A stretch of 64,000 nt of DNA, from positions 56,460 through 120,459 of the forward strand of contig JAJXWV010000007.1 of the NCBI GenBank assembly GCA_021781455.1. The letters are read 5' to 3'. Of this stretch, positions 8,320 to 15,876 are shown one piece after another. The notes under the pieces were generated by a model. The model did not search any database, was not told the DNA's origin, and saw only the letters and a list, made by a program, of their open reading frames with translations. The translations under genes were made by a program, and so were the position numbers. The stretch is from Acidobacteriota bacterium. GTDB lineage: Bacteria; Acidobacteriota; Thermoanaerobaculia; Gp7-AA8. How positions within the stretch are numbered: the stretch's first letter is position 1; each line of letters starts with the position of its first letter.

Positions 8320-9695
8320 CCGACGACGGGATTTCCCTCGATGTCCATCTCGTGGAGCGGATAGCCGAGGGTGGCGAGGGGCTCGCGGATCTGGGCGGCG
8401 TTGCCGACGATGACGATGAGGACGCGCTCGGGGTCGATGTACTTGTTGGCCACGCGGGCGATCTCGTCCTTGTCCACGGCGTCGATGTTCTCGCGGTAAT
8501 GGTCGAAGTAATCCTCGGGCAGGCCGTAGAGCTCCATGTCCAGCAGGCGGCTGGCGATGTCGCTGGCGCTCTGCACGGTGGCCGGAAAGACGCCGATCAG
8601 GTAGTTCTTGGTGTCTTCCAGCTCGCGGTCCTCGATGTCGCCGCTGCGGATGCGCCGCAGCTCCAGCAGCACTTCATCGACCGATTCGCGCGTGACCTCG
8701 TTGCGCACCGGCGCGCTGACCACGAAGGGGCCGGCCTCGCGGCGGAAGGCGAAGGTCGAGCGAGCGCCGTACGTGTAGCCGTGGCGCTCGCGGAGGTTGA
8801 GGTTGATGCGGGAGTTGAACACCCCGCCTAACAAGGCGTTCATGACCGAGATCGCGAAATAGTCTTCGGAGCTGCGGGCCACGCCGATGTGGCCGATGCG
8901 GATCTCCGACTGCACCGCCTGGGGCCGGTCGATGATGTAGACGCGCGAGCTGTCGATCGGCGCCGGAGTGACCTGCGGGCGAGCCGGCTCGGCCCCCCTG
9001 GCCCATTCGCCAAAGCTCCGGCGGGCGAAGTCGATGGCCGCTTCCGGTGTGACGTCGCCCGAGATCACCAGCGCCGCATTGTTGGGCAGGTAGTTCGAAC
9101 CGTAGAAGCGCCGGATGTCGTCGAGCGTGATGCGGGCGATGCTCTCGGGATTGCCGGCGACGGAGTTGCCGTACGCGCCGGTGCCGTAGAGCAGGCCGGC
9201 AAAGCGCTTGCCGGCGATGGTGGCCGGCTCGTCGCGCTGCTGCAGCAGTTCCATCAGCCGTTCGCTGCGGACGCGATCGAGGCCGTCGGCCGGCAGGTTC
9301 GCCTTGTACGTGACGTCGCCGAGGATGCTGATCGACGGCAAGGCATTGCGGCTGAGAACGTCGATGGAAACGTACGACGCGTCCCAGTCCGCGCCCGTGC
9401 CGAGCGCTCCGCCCAGCAGTCCGACGTCCTCGGCGAGCCGGAGTGCATCGCGGCTGCCGGCGCCCTCGTCGAGGATGTCGGCGGTCAGCGAGGCCAGTCC
9501 CGCCAGCTCGGCCACGTCGTGGTCGGCGCCCGATTTCACGATCGTCCGCAGCGAGAGGATCGGCGCGCTGTGGTTCTCGGCCACGAGGACGCGCAGTCCG
9601 TTGTCGAGCGTGGCCCGCGTGATGTGCGGAAACCGGTAAGGCCGCGGCGGACCGGGCTGGGGCGGAGTGGTGCGATCGATCGTCATCTTCGTCAT
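8316..9695 (-). CDS. M16 family peptidase, non-catalytic partner subunit
   Basis: The protein has 459 residues and the pitrilysin/insulinase fold. It lacks the HxxEH zinc motif in the N-terminal half but retains the distal substrate-binding R/Y region (RERHGYTYGARSTF). This is the usual division of labour in heterodimeric M16B peptidases, where this chain pairs with the catalytic chain encoded just upstream. The start ATG overlaps the stop of the catalytic gene (ATGA), giving tight translational coupling and matched stoichiometry. No clear signal peptide is seen. The substrate is unknown. Confidence 0.9.
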   Translation of the reverse strand: MTKMTIDRTTPPQPGPPRPYRFPHITRATLDNGLRVLVAENHSAPILSLRTIVKSGADHDVAELAGLASLTADILDEGAGSRDALRLAEDVGLLGGALGTGADWDASYVSIDVLSRNALPSISILGDVTYKANLPADGLDRVRSERLMELLQQRDEPATIAGKRFAGLLYGTGAYGNSVAGNPESIARITLDDIRRFYGSNYLPNNAALVISGDVTPEAAIDFARRSFGEWARGAEPARPQVTPAPIDSSRVYIIDRPQAVQSEIRIGHIGVARSSEDYFAISVMNALLGGVFNSRINLNLRERHGYTYGARSTFAFRREAGPFVVSAPVRNEVTRESVDEVLLELRRIRSGDIEDRELEDTKNYLIGVFPATVQSASDIASRLLDMELYGLPEDYFDHYRENIDAVDKDEIARVANKYIDPERVLIVIVGNAAQIREPLATLGYPLHEMDIEGNPVVG

Positions 9696-10945
9696 TTCCC
9701 GGGCAGGAAGAAGCTCGTGGCCCGGTTTTCCGGCACGAGGTACTTCGCGGACACTGCGGCGACGTCTGCGGTCGTCGAAGCGCGGTACGGGTCGAGCCAG
9801 GTGTTGACGATCGTCGGATCGTCGAAATAGGTCGAGAGCATCCCCACCAGGTCGGCGCGGGAGTCGTAGTTTTCGAGCTGGTGCGCGTACTCGATCTCGG
9901 CGCGGTTGACGGCGCGCGTGAGCTCGTCGGCGGTGATCCCGTCGCGGGCCAGTCGCGCGATCTCCTCGTCGATGGCGCGCTCGATGGCTTCGATGTCGAC
10001 GCCTTCCTTGGCCGTGGCCTGCAGCATGAGCATGCCCGTGGCCTCGGTGGGCAGGACGTACGCCGCCACGTCCTGGGCAATCTGCTTCTCGAACACCAGG
10101 GAGCGATCGAGCCGGCTGGCCTTGTCCCCGCTCAATACCGTCGTCAGCAAGTCGGCGTGGATCCACTCCGGCGTTCCCATCTTCGGCAGGTGATAGAGGC
10201 GATAAAGCCGGGGCAACTGCACCTGGGCCGGGACGGTCTCGCGGCGCTCACCGCCCATCGGCTTCCGCTCCAGGGTGAAGTGCGGAAATGAGCCGCCGGG
10301 TGCGATCGGACCGAAGTATTCCTCGACCAGCGCCTTCGCCTCGGCCGGGATGAAATCGCCGACGAGCGTCAGCACGCAGTTGTCGGGACGGTACCAGGTG
10401 GCGAAGAAGTCGCGGATGTCGTCGAGGGAGGCCGCCTGCAGGTCGTCCATCGAGCCGATCGTCGGCCAGTGGTAGGAGTAGTCGGGATCGTAGGCCAGGT
10501 GCAGCATCCGCTCGAAGGCGGTGCCGTAGGGGACGTTGTCGTAGCGCTGGCGGCGCTCTTCCTTGACCACCTCGCGCTGGATGTCGAGCTTCTCCTGGGT
10601 CAGGGCCGGGAGAAAGAACCCCATGCGGTCGGATTCCAGCCACAAACCAAGTGCCAAATAGTTAGATGGTAATGTTTCAAAGTAATTAGTTCGATCAAAG
10701 AACGTCGTTCCGTTGAGGACGCCGCCCACCGACTGGACATAGCGGAAATGCTCGTTGTTCCCGACGTGCTCGGATCCGGAAAAGAGCATGTGCTCGAACA
10801 GGTGGGCGAACCCGGTGCGGCCGGGCCGCTCGTTCTTCGATCCCACGTGGTACCAGAGGTTGACGGCCACCAGGGGCGCGGAGTGGTCTTCGTTCAGCAC
10901 TACGCGCAGTCCGTTGCCGAGCTCGTACTGTTCGATCTGGAGCAT
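9692..10945 (-). CDS. M16 family zinc peptidase, catalytic subunit
   Basis: The protein has 417 residues. The inverted zinc motif HLFEH lies in GRTGFAHLFEHMLFSGSEH. The distal glutamate region is in KEERRQRYDNVPYGTAFERM. M16B enzymes degrade small peptides or process precursors, usually as dimers. The partner is the downstream non-catalytic chain. An odd feature is the conserved stretch RTNYFETLPSNYLALGL, encoded by AT-rich codons (about 10640-10705) in an otherwise GC-rich gene. Initiation is at ATG 10945. The upstream region carries an octamer repeat. Confidence 0.93.
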   Translation of the reverse strand: MLQIEQYELGNGLRVVLNEDHSAPLVAVNLWYHVGSKNERPGRTGFAHLFEHMLFSGSEHVGNNEHFRYVQSVGGVLNGTTFFDRTNYFETLPSNYLALGLWLESDRMGFFLPALTQEKLDIQREVVKEERRQRYDNVPYGTAFERMLHLAYDPDYSYHWPTIGSMDDLQAASLDDIRDFFATWYRPDNCVLTLVGDFIPAEAKALVEEYFGPIAPGGSFPHFTLERKPMGGERRETVPAQVQLPRLYRLYHLPKMGTPEWIHADLLTTVLSGDKASRLDRSLVFEKQIAQDVAAYVLPTEATGMLMLQATAKEGVDIEAIERAIDEEIARLARDGITADELTRAVNRAEIEYAHQLENYDSRADLVGMLSTYFDDPTIVNTWLDPYRASTTADVAAVSAKYLVPENRATSFFLPGK

Positions 10946-10961
10946 AGGGCGGGTGGTTGTA

Positions 10962-11105
10962 TCACAGGTTGCGCGGTTCCGCGGTTGCGCGGTTCCGCAG
11001 TGAAAAGCGGGCGCGGATCGTGTGCCGTGCCGTCGCGCAGGATTGTGACGGAATCCATCCGGGTGACACCGCGCAACCGCGCAACCGCGTAACCTCGTAA
11101 CCGGT
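10962..11105. repeat. Octamer palindromic repeat, GGTTNCGC units, with about 75-nt loop
   Basis: Four tandem GGTTGCGC/GGTTCCGC units form the left arm (10968-11000). Inverted CGCAACCG/CGTAACCT units form the right arm (11072-11104). It occupies the divergent region between the M16 pair and the deoxynucleoside kinase. The same unit family is found inside the nucleotidyltransferase gene at 355-429. Confidence 0.88.
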
Positions 11106-11157
11106 TGTGCGGTGAGGTAAGTGCACCAACCGCTGTGCTATCTTCCGGGGCGTCCGA

Positions 11158-11805
11158 ATGCCCGAAAAGCCGCTCCCGTTCCGCCATATCGCCATCGAGG
11201 GGCCGATCGGCGTCGGCAAGACGTCGCTGGTCACGTTGCTGGCCAAGCGCTTCCGCGGCACGAAGATCCTCGAGGACGTCGACAACCCTTTCCTGGACGA
11301 CTTCTACAAGGACAAACGCGGCGCGGCCTTTCGCTGCCAGCTCTTCTTCCTCCTGTCGCGCTTCGACCAGCAGCGTTCGATCACTCAGCGGGATCTCTTT
11401 ACCGAGCTGATCCTTGCGGACTACACGTTCCCCAAGGACAAGATCTTCGCGTACCTCACTCTCGAGGATTCGGAACTGCTGATCTACAACAAGCTCTACG
11501 ATCTTCTTTACGAATCGGTGCCGAAGCCCGACCTCGTGATCTACCTTCAGGCCGGCCTTGATACACTCTTGAAGCGCATCAAGAAGCGCGGGCGTGCTTA
11601 CGAAAAGGCGATCTCGCCACAGTATTTGCAGGAGCTCAGCGAGGCGTACTCACATTACTTTTACCGGTATGACGAGACGCCATTGCTGGTCGTCAATACG
11701 AACGAGATCGATTTCGTGAACACGGCCGAGCATTTCGATCAGCTCGTCGAGCAGATTCGAAATGCACAAAAGGGAACGCAGTACTACGTACCGCTTGGAT
11801 CCTGA
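11158..11805 (+). CDS. Deoxynucleoside kinase (dGK/dAK family)
   Basis: The protein has 215 residues. The P-loop is GPIGVGKTS near residue 15, and the lid region contains KKRGRAYE. RFDQQRSITQRDLFTE is the DRS-like catalytic zone of the dNK family. These enzymes salvage deoxyribonucleosides by 5'-phosphorylation in the cytoplasm. Which deoxynucleoside is preferred cannot be read from sequence. The gene stands upstream of panB and panC on the same strand, with a CTGAGTN hairpin between. Dnk-panB-panC clustering suggests cotranscription. Confidence 0.9.
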   Translation: MPEKPLPFRHIAIEGPIGVGKTSLVTLLAKRFRGTKILEDVDNPFLDDFYKDKRGAAFRCQLFFLLSRFDQQRSITQRDLFTELILADYTFPKDKIFAYLTLEDSELLIYNKLYDLLYESVPKPDLVIYLQAGLDTLLKRIKKRGRAYEKAISPQYLQELSEAYSHYFYRYDETPLLVVNTNEIDFVNTAEHFDQLVEQIRNAQKGTQYYVPLGS

Positions 11806-11830
11806 GTCCACGGACCGAGACGGGAAACGA

Positions 11831-11903
11831 AGTGCTGAGTACTGAGTGCTGAGTACTGAGTGGCACAATCCACTCAGTACTCAGCACTCAGCACTCAGTA
11901 CTC
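11831..11903. repeat. CTGAGTN heptamer hairpin (dnk-panB junction)
   Basis: Four tandem CTGAGTA/CTGAGTG units and five inverted units are separated by a 10-nt spacer. It lies directly between the kinase and the ribosome-binding site of panB. Confidence 0.92.
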
Positions 11904-11935
11904 GTTCCTTCCTCCTCGGTCCGGAGGAGGAGCAG

Positions 11936-12829
11936 ATGTCAGCAGCCCCCGTCAAACGAGTGACCGTCCCGGCCCTGCGGGCGATGAAGTCGCAGCAGCG
12001 GATCGGAGTGCTGACGGCCTACGATTTTCCCAGCGCTAAGATCGCCGATGCCGCCGGCACCGACGTCATCCTCGTCGGCGACTCACTGGGCATGGTCGTG
12101 CTCGGCTATCCCGACACGCTGAGCGTCACCGTCGAGGACATGCTCCACCACACCCGGGCCGTCGCCCGTGGCGTGACCCGGGCGCTGGTCGTGGGCGACA
12201 TGCCCTACCTCTCGTACCACGTCTCGATCGAGGAGTCGGTTCGCAACGCCGGCAGGTTCATCCAGGCCGGTGCGCAGGCGGTGAAGGTCGAAGGGGGGAA
12301 GCCGTCGCGGATCCGGACCATCGAAGCAATCCTCGATGCCGAGGTGCCGGTCATGGGGCACATCGGCCTGACGCCGCAGTCGGTCAACGCCATCGGCGGA
12401 TTCAAGCTGCAGGGAAAGAACGCCGAAGACGCACGGCGCCTGATCGAGGAAGCGGAAGCGCTGGACCGCGCCGGCTGCTTCGCACTGGTGCTGGAGTGCG
12501 TGCCGGCCGAACTGGCGGCGTTCATCACCGGCCGCATCTCGATCCCGACGATCGGCATCGGAGCCGGCCCGCGATGCGACGGACAGGTGCTCGTCCTTCA
12601 CGACCTGCTCGGTCTCTATCAGGGCACCTCGCCGAAATTCGTGCGCAAGTACGCCGACCTCGGCGCGGAGATGCAGAGCGCGCTCGAGCACTACCTCCGC
12701 GACGTGCGCGAGGGGACGTTCCCCACCGAAGCGGAGTCGTTCCACGGTACGAGCGAAGAAGAGTTGAAGCGCCTCTACGGCAGCTGCGACAGCGAGGGCA
12801 TCGTCGTCGAGATCCAGGCGAAGTCCTGA
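11936..12829 (+). CDS. panB: 3-methyl-2-oxobutanoate hydroxymethyltransferase
   Basis: The protein has 297 residues. It adds the hydroxymethyl group from methylene-tetrahydrofolate to ketoisovalerate to give ketopantoate, the first step of pantothenate synthesis. Motifs are LTAYDFPSAKIADAAG, ILVGDSLGMVVLGY, GGKPSRIRTIEAI, MGHIGLTPQSVNAIGGFK and the catalytic Glu in LVLECVPAELA. The start at 11936 follows GGAGGAGG, and the longer ORF upstream is only repeat translation. The TGA stop lies inside the CTGAGTC repeat that follows. panC is next on the strand. Confidence 0.96.
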   Translation: MSAAPVKRVTVPALRAMKSQQRIGVLTAYDFPSAKIADAAGTDVILVGDSLGMVVLGYPDTLSVTVEDMLHHTRAVARGVTRALVVGDMPYLSYHVSIEESVRNAGRFIQAGAQAVKVEGGKPSRIRTIEAILDAEVPVMGHIGLTPQSVNAIGGFKLQGKNAEDARRLIEEAEALDRAGCFALVLECVPAELAAFITGRISIPTIGIGAGPRCDGQVLVLHDLLGLYQGTSPKFVRKYADLGAEMQSALEHYLRDVREGTFPTEAESFHGTSEEELKRLYGSCDSEGIVVEIQAKS

Positions 12830-13116
12830 GTCCTGAGTGCTGAGCGGGTCCCCGTCCTGAGCCGGCGGAACCGCGGGGGTGGTGGATGGGCGGGAGCGGT
12901 GGAGCGCGGCGAAGAGTCTCTTACCGGGACGATCAGCAGGTTTGAGACTCTTCGCCGCGCTACGCCGCTCCACCCGCCCGGCCACCCCGCGGCTCCGCCG
13001 GCTCAGAGTGACGGGGCTTCGGTTCCGCCGGCTCACGGGGTTCGCCATCCCGCGACCGCCCGAGTCGCGGCGATACACTCAGGACTCAGGACTCAGAACT
13101 CAGAACTCAGGACTCG
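12821..13116. repeat. Nested repeat: CTGAGTC arms enclosing a 167-bp palindrome
   Basis: The left heptamer arm (12822-12844) and right heptamer arm (13077-13115) have the CTGAGTN family sequence but are about 230 bp apart instead of 10-40. The space is filled by a complete copy of another palindrome family (12850-13016). This is the arrangement expected if one element inserted into the loop of the other. Confidence 0.85.
12850..13016. repeat. 167-bp long palindrome, copy 1 (complete)
   Basis: The outer ends read GTCCTGAGCCGGCGGAACC and its inverse GGCTCAGAGTGACGGGG. Inner arms contain GGAGCGCGGCGAAGAGTCTC and its inverse around a loop TTACCGGGACGATCAGCAGG. The same architecture recurs at 17294, 32001 and 39216. 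Half copies occur at 18757 and 20868, and diverged copies at 3000 and 55797. Confidence 0.9.
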
Positions 13117-13119
13117 AAA

Positions 13120-13995
13120 GTGCTGATCACTCAGACGATCGACGACACCCGCAGCGCGGTGGATGCGGCAAAGGCTCACGGACGGCGCGTTGGACTCGTG
13201 CCGACGATGGGCTTTCTTCACGAGGGCCACCTCTCGCTCATCGACGTGGCCCGAAGCGCCGGCGCCGAGTTCATCGTGGTCTCGATCTTCGTCAATCCGC
13301 GGCAATTCGGGCCGAACGAAGACTTCGCGCGATATCCGCGCGACGAGGACGGCGACGTCCGGCTGCTGTTGGGCAAGGACGTCGATGTGCTGTTTCTGCC
13401 GGCCGTCGAGACGATGTATCCGCCGGGGTCTCAGACGACGGTCTCAGTCGGCGCGGTGGCGAAGCCGCTGGAAGGTGCGCGCCGGCCGGGGCACTTCGAC
13501 GGAGTGGCCACGATCGTTCTCAAGCTGTTCGAGATCGTGCAGCCGGATGTGGCCGCGTTTGGACGGAAGGACGCGCAGCAGTGCGCGGTGATCGACCGGA
13601 TGGTGCGCGACCTCGACCTGCCGGTGAGCCTCGCTTTCGGCGAAACGATGCGCGAGCCCGACGGCCTGGCGATGTCGTCCCGCAACAGCTATCTGACGCC
13701 CGAACAGCGCGCCATCGCGCCGGTCCTGCACCGCGCGCTGCGGGCGGGCGAGGATGCCTTGCGGCACGACGTGGAGAGCGTCGACTCGATCGAGCGTCTC
13801 ATGCACACCGTCGCCGCAGAGGGAGCGGGCGTAGAGGTCGACTATCTGGCGCTCGTCGACCCCGAGACCTTCGAGCCTCCGGTCGATTTCGATCGCGACC
13901 TCCTCGTGGCGGGTGCCGTCAGGATCGGAAAAACCCGCCTGATCGACAACATCCGCATTCCGAAAGAGGCCATCCCGCATACGAAGATCGGCTGA
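13120..13995 (+). CDS. panC: Pantoate--beta-alanine ligase
   Basis: The protein has 291 residues. It condenses pantoate and beta-alanine with ATP to form pantothenate. Motifs are GLVPTMGFLHEGHLSLI (HxGH nucleotidyl-transfer motif), VSIFVNPRQFGPNEDF, FGRKDAQQCAVI and AMSSRNSYL. The start is GTG at 13120, four nucleotides after the heptamer repeat. No strong Shine-Dalgarno is visible, so translation may depend on the repeat hairpin or be leaderless-like. It pairs with panB upstream. Confidence 0.95.
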   Translation: MLITQTIDDTRSAVDAAKAHGRRVGLVPTMGFLHEGHLSLIDVARSAGAEFIVVSIFVNPRQFGPNEDFARYPRDEDGDVRLLLGKDVDVLFLPAVETMYPPGSQTTVSVGAVAKPLEGARRPGHFDGVATIVLKLFEIVQPDVAAFGRKDAQQCAVIDRMVRDLDLPVSLAFGETMREPDGLAMSSRNSYLTPEQRAIAPVLHRALRAGEDALRHDVESVDSIERLMHTVAAEGAGVEVDYLALVDPETFEPPVDFDRDLLVAGAVRIGKTRLIDNIRIPKEAIPHTKIG

Positions 13996-14362
13996 GACCA
14001 CAGACGACAGACAATAGACGACAGACGACAGACGACAGACCACAGACGACAGACCGCAGACCACAGAGCAGGCTCGCTGCGCTCGCCCGCAACCCAACGC
14101 ATCGACCGCCGATCGCCGTCCGCCGACCTCTGTCGGGCGCTACGCGTCCTCCGCGAACATCGGGGGCCTCCGGTACGGCGGCCTGACGGCCGCCGCTAAT
14201 TTCTGACCGGCGGCGTCGCCGCCTCTGCGCAACGCGATCGACTCATCATCGGACGACCGCTCATGGTCCGTGGTCTGTGGTCTGTGGTCTGTCGTCTGCG
14301 GTCTGCGGTCTGCGGTCTGCGGTCTGCGGTCTGCGGTCTGTGGTCTGTCGTCTGCGGTCTGC
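13993..14362. repeat. Nested repeat: CAGACGA/GGTCTGN heptamer arms enclosing a GCGGCCTGACGGCCGC element
   Basis: The left arm (13995-14066) is tandem ACAGACG/ACAGACC units. The right arm (14262-14362) is fourteen or so GGTCTGT/GGTCTGC/CGTCTGC units. They are inverse complements about 200 bp apart. The interior holds CGGCGGCCTGACGGCCGCCGCTAA followed by a GGCGGC...GCCGCC stem (14172-14224), the terminal block of the 330-bp multi-hairpin element. No gene is seen in this 372-bp gap. Confidence 0.85.
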
Positions 14363-14367
14363 CTCTC

Positions 14368-15849
14368 TCAGTGCGTCCGCGCGAAATCGATGAAGCCGCG
14401 CTCGATGTCCACGCCGATCAGCTTCACCCGCAGGCGATCGCCGATGTCGAGGTCCTCGACTCCGTGCACCAGCTTTCCTTCGACGGGGGGATGGAAGATG
14501 CGCACCCAGGTGCCCTTGTCGGCCGCGCCGGTGACGATGGCGTCGAAGCGCTCGCCGATCCGGCCGGACAGAAGCAGCGACGCTGCCGACTTGCGGACCC
14601 GTCGCTCGACCTTGTTCGCGGCGTCTTCCTGTTCGGTGCAGTGCGAGGCCAGTGCTTCGAGCTCGTCGCGGTCGTAGGTCGGCTTCGTTTTCGAAAGGGC
14701 CGCCTTCACCAGCCGCCCCGTGATCAGGTCGGGGAAGCGCCGGTTCGGAGCGGTCGAGTGCGTGTAGTCGCGAACCGCCAGGCCGAAATGCCCGATGGGA
14801 GCCTGCCCCGGAACTTCGACGATGTACTCGCCGGCGCCCATGGCCTTGACGATCGAGAGCGAAAGGTCGGGGAAGCGCAGCGGATCGCGCTTGCGCTGCG
14901 CGATCAGGAACTTCTCCAGCGCCGGAGCATCGGGCTCGCCGGGCAATCGATCCCCGTGATCCTCGGCGATCCTGACGATGCGGTCCCATCGTTCCGGCGT
15001 GCGCACGACGCGGCGAAGGCTGGGCAGACGGTTCCCTGCCAGAAAGCGCGCCGTGACTCCGTTCGCCGCGATCATGAAGTCCTCGATGAGCATCGTGGCG
15101 TTGTTGCGCCGCTCCTGCAGCAGGTCGGCGATGCTGCCGTCGTGAAAGACCGGGCGCGGCTCGATGGTCTCGAGGTCGAGCGCCCCATGCTCGTGCCGCA
15201 GCTCGCGCATGCTGTCGGCGATGCGGTCCTGGAGCTTGAGGTTGTCGGTCAGGCCCGGCAGCTTTGCGGCCTTTTCCGGGGGAGCCTCGCCCCCGAGGAA
15301 GGCGCCGACGCCGTTGTAGGTCAGCTGAGCCTTGTTCAGGACGCGGGCGCGGTAGATCTCGCCGCCGTCGACGGTTCCGTCGGCGTTCACGATCATGTCG
15401 ATGACGATGGCGATGCGCTCCTCTCCTTCGTTGAGCGAGGTCAGGCCGGTGGAGAGCTTCTCCGGAAGCATCGGAAAGATGCGCGCAGCGGTATAGACGG
15501 AGGTGGTGTTCTGGGCCGCGTGCCGGTCGATGGGCGTGCCCTTGGAGACGAGCGCATCGACGTCGGCGACGGCGACCATGGCCCGGGCGCGGCCGCTGCC
15601 GAGGTCCTCGGCCACGGTGAGCTGGTCGAGATCGCGCGAGTCGTCGTTGTCGATCGAGCACCAGAGCAGGTTGCGCAGGTCGCGCACCGAGCCGTCGGAT
15701 GCCTTGGCCGGCGAGTTCAGGGTGGCCAGCTGCTGTTCGGCGGCCGGTGAGAAGTCGGGGAGCAGGCCGCGGTCGATCATGGCCTGATGAGCGATCTCCT
15801 GAAGCATCTCCCGGTCGTTGCCGTGGGTGGGCTGCCGTTGCATGTTCAT
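14368..15849 (-). CDS. RNB-domain exoribonuclease (RNase II/R family, short form)
   Basis: The protein has 493 residues. The RNB catalytic signature SIDNDDSRDLDQLTVAED (residues about 66-83) supplies the metal-binding aspartates of 3'-5' exoribonucleases. DYTHSTAPNRRFPDLITGRL is the matching C-terminal RNB block. A C-terminal S1-like barrel follows (RIGERFDAIVTGAADKGTWVRI). N-terminal cold-shock domains of canonical RNase R or II are missing, so this is a compact member. The start may be ATG 15849, 15843 or 15807. The first leaves only 27 bp to the divergent pxpBC gene. It is not in an obvious operon. Confidence 0.92.
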   Translation of the reverse strand: MNMQRQPTHGNDREMLQEIAHQAMIDRGLLPDFSPAAEQQLATLNSPAKASDGSVRDLRNLLWCSIDNDDSRDLDQLTVAEDLGSGRARAMVAVADVDALVSKGTPIDRHAAQNTTSVYTAARIFPMLPEKLSTGLTSLNEGEERIAIVIDMIVNADGTVDGGEIYRARVLNKAQLTYNGVGAFLGGEAPPEKAAKLPGLTDNLKLQDRIADSMRELRHEHGALDLETIEPRPVFHDGSIADLLQERRNNATMLIEDFMIAANGVTARFLAGNRLPSLRRVVRTPERWDRIVRIAEDHGDRLPGEPDAPALEKFLIAQRKRDPLRFPDLSLSIVKAMGAGEYIVEVPGQAPIGHFGLAVRDYTHSTAPNRRFPDLITGRLVKAALSKTKPTYDRDELEALASHCTEQEDAANKVERRVRKSAASLLLSGRIGERFDAIVTGAADKGTWVRIFHPPVEGKLVHGVEDLDIGDRLRVKLIGVDIERGFIDFARTH

Positions 15850-15876
15850 GAGCGCGAGACGTTACCATCACCTCTC

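Noticed and set aside
13993..14362. Possible CRISPR array in the tandem CAGACGA/GGTCTG units
   Set aside because: Units are 7 nt and contiguous, without unique spacers, and the two arms are inverse complements. No cas genes are nearby.
14263..15750. 495-residue plus-strand frame opposite the RNB gene
   Set aside because: Starts in heptamer repeats and shadows the RNB protein. No domain is recognised.
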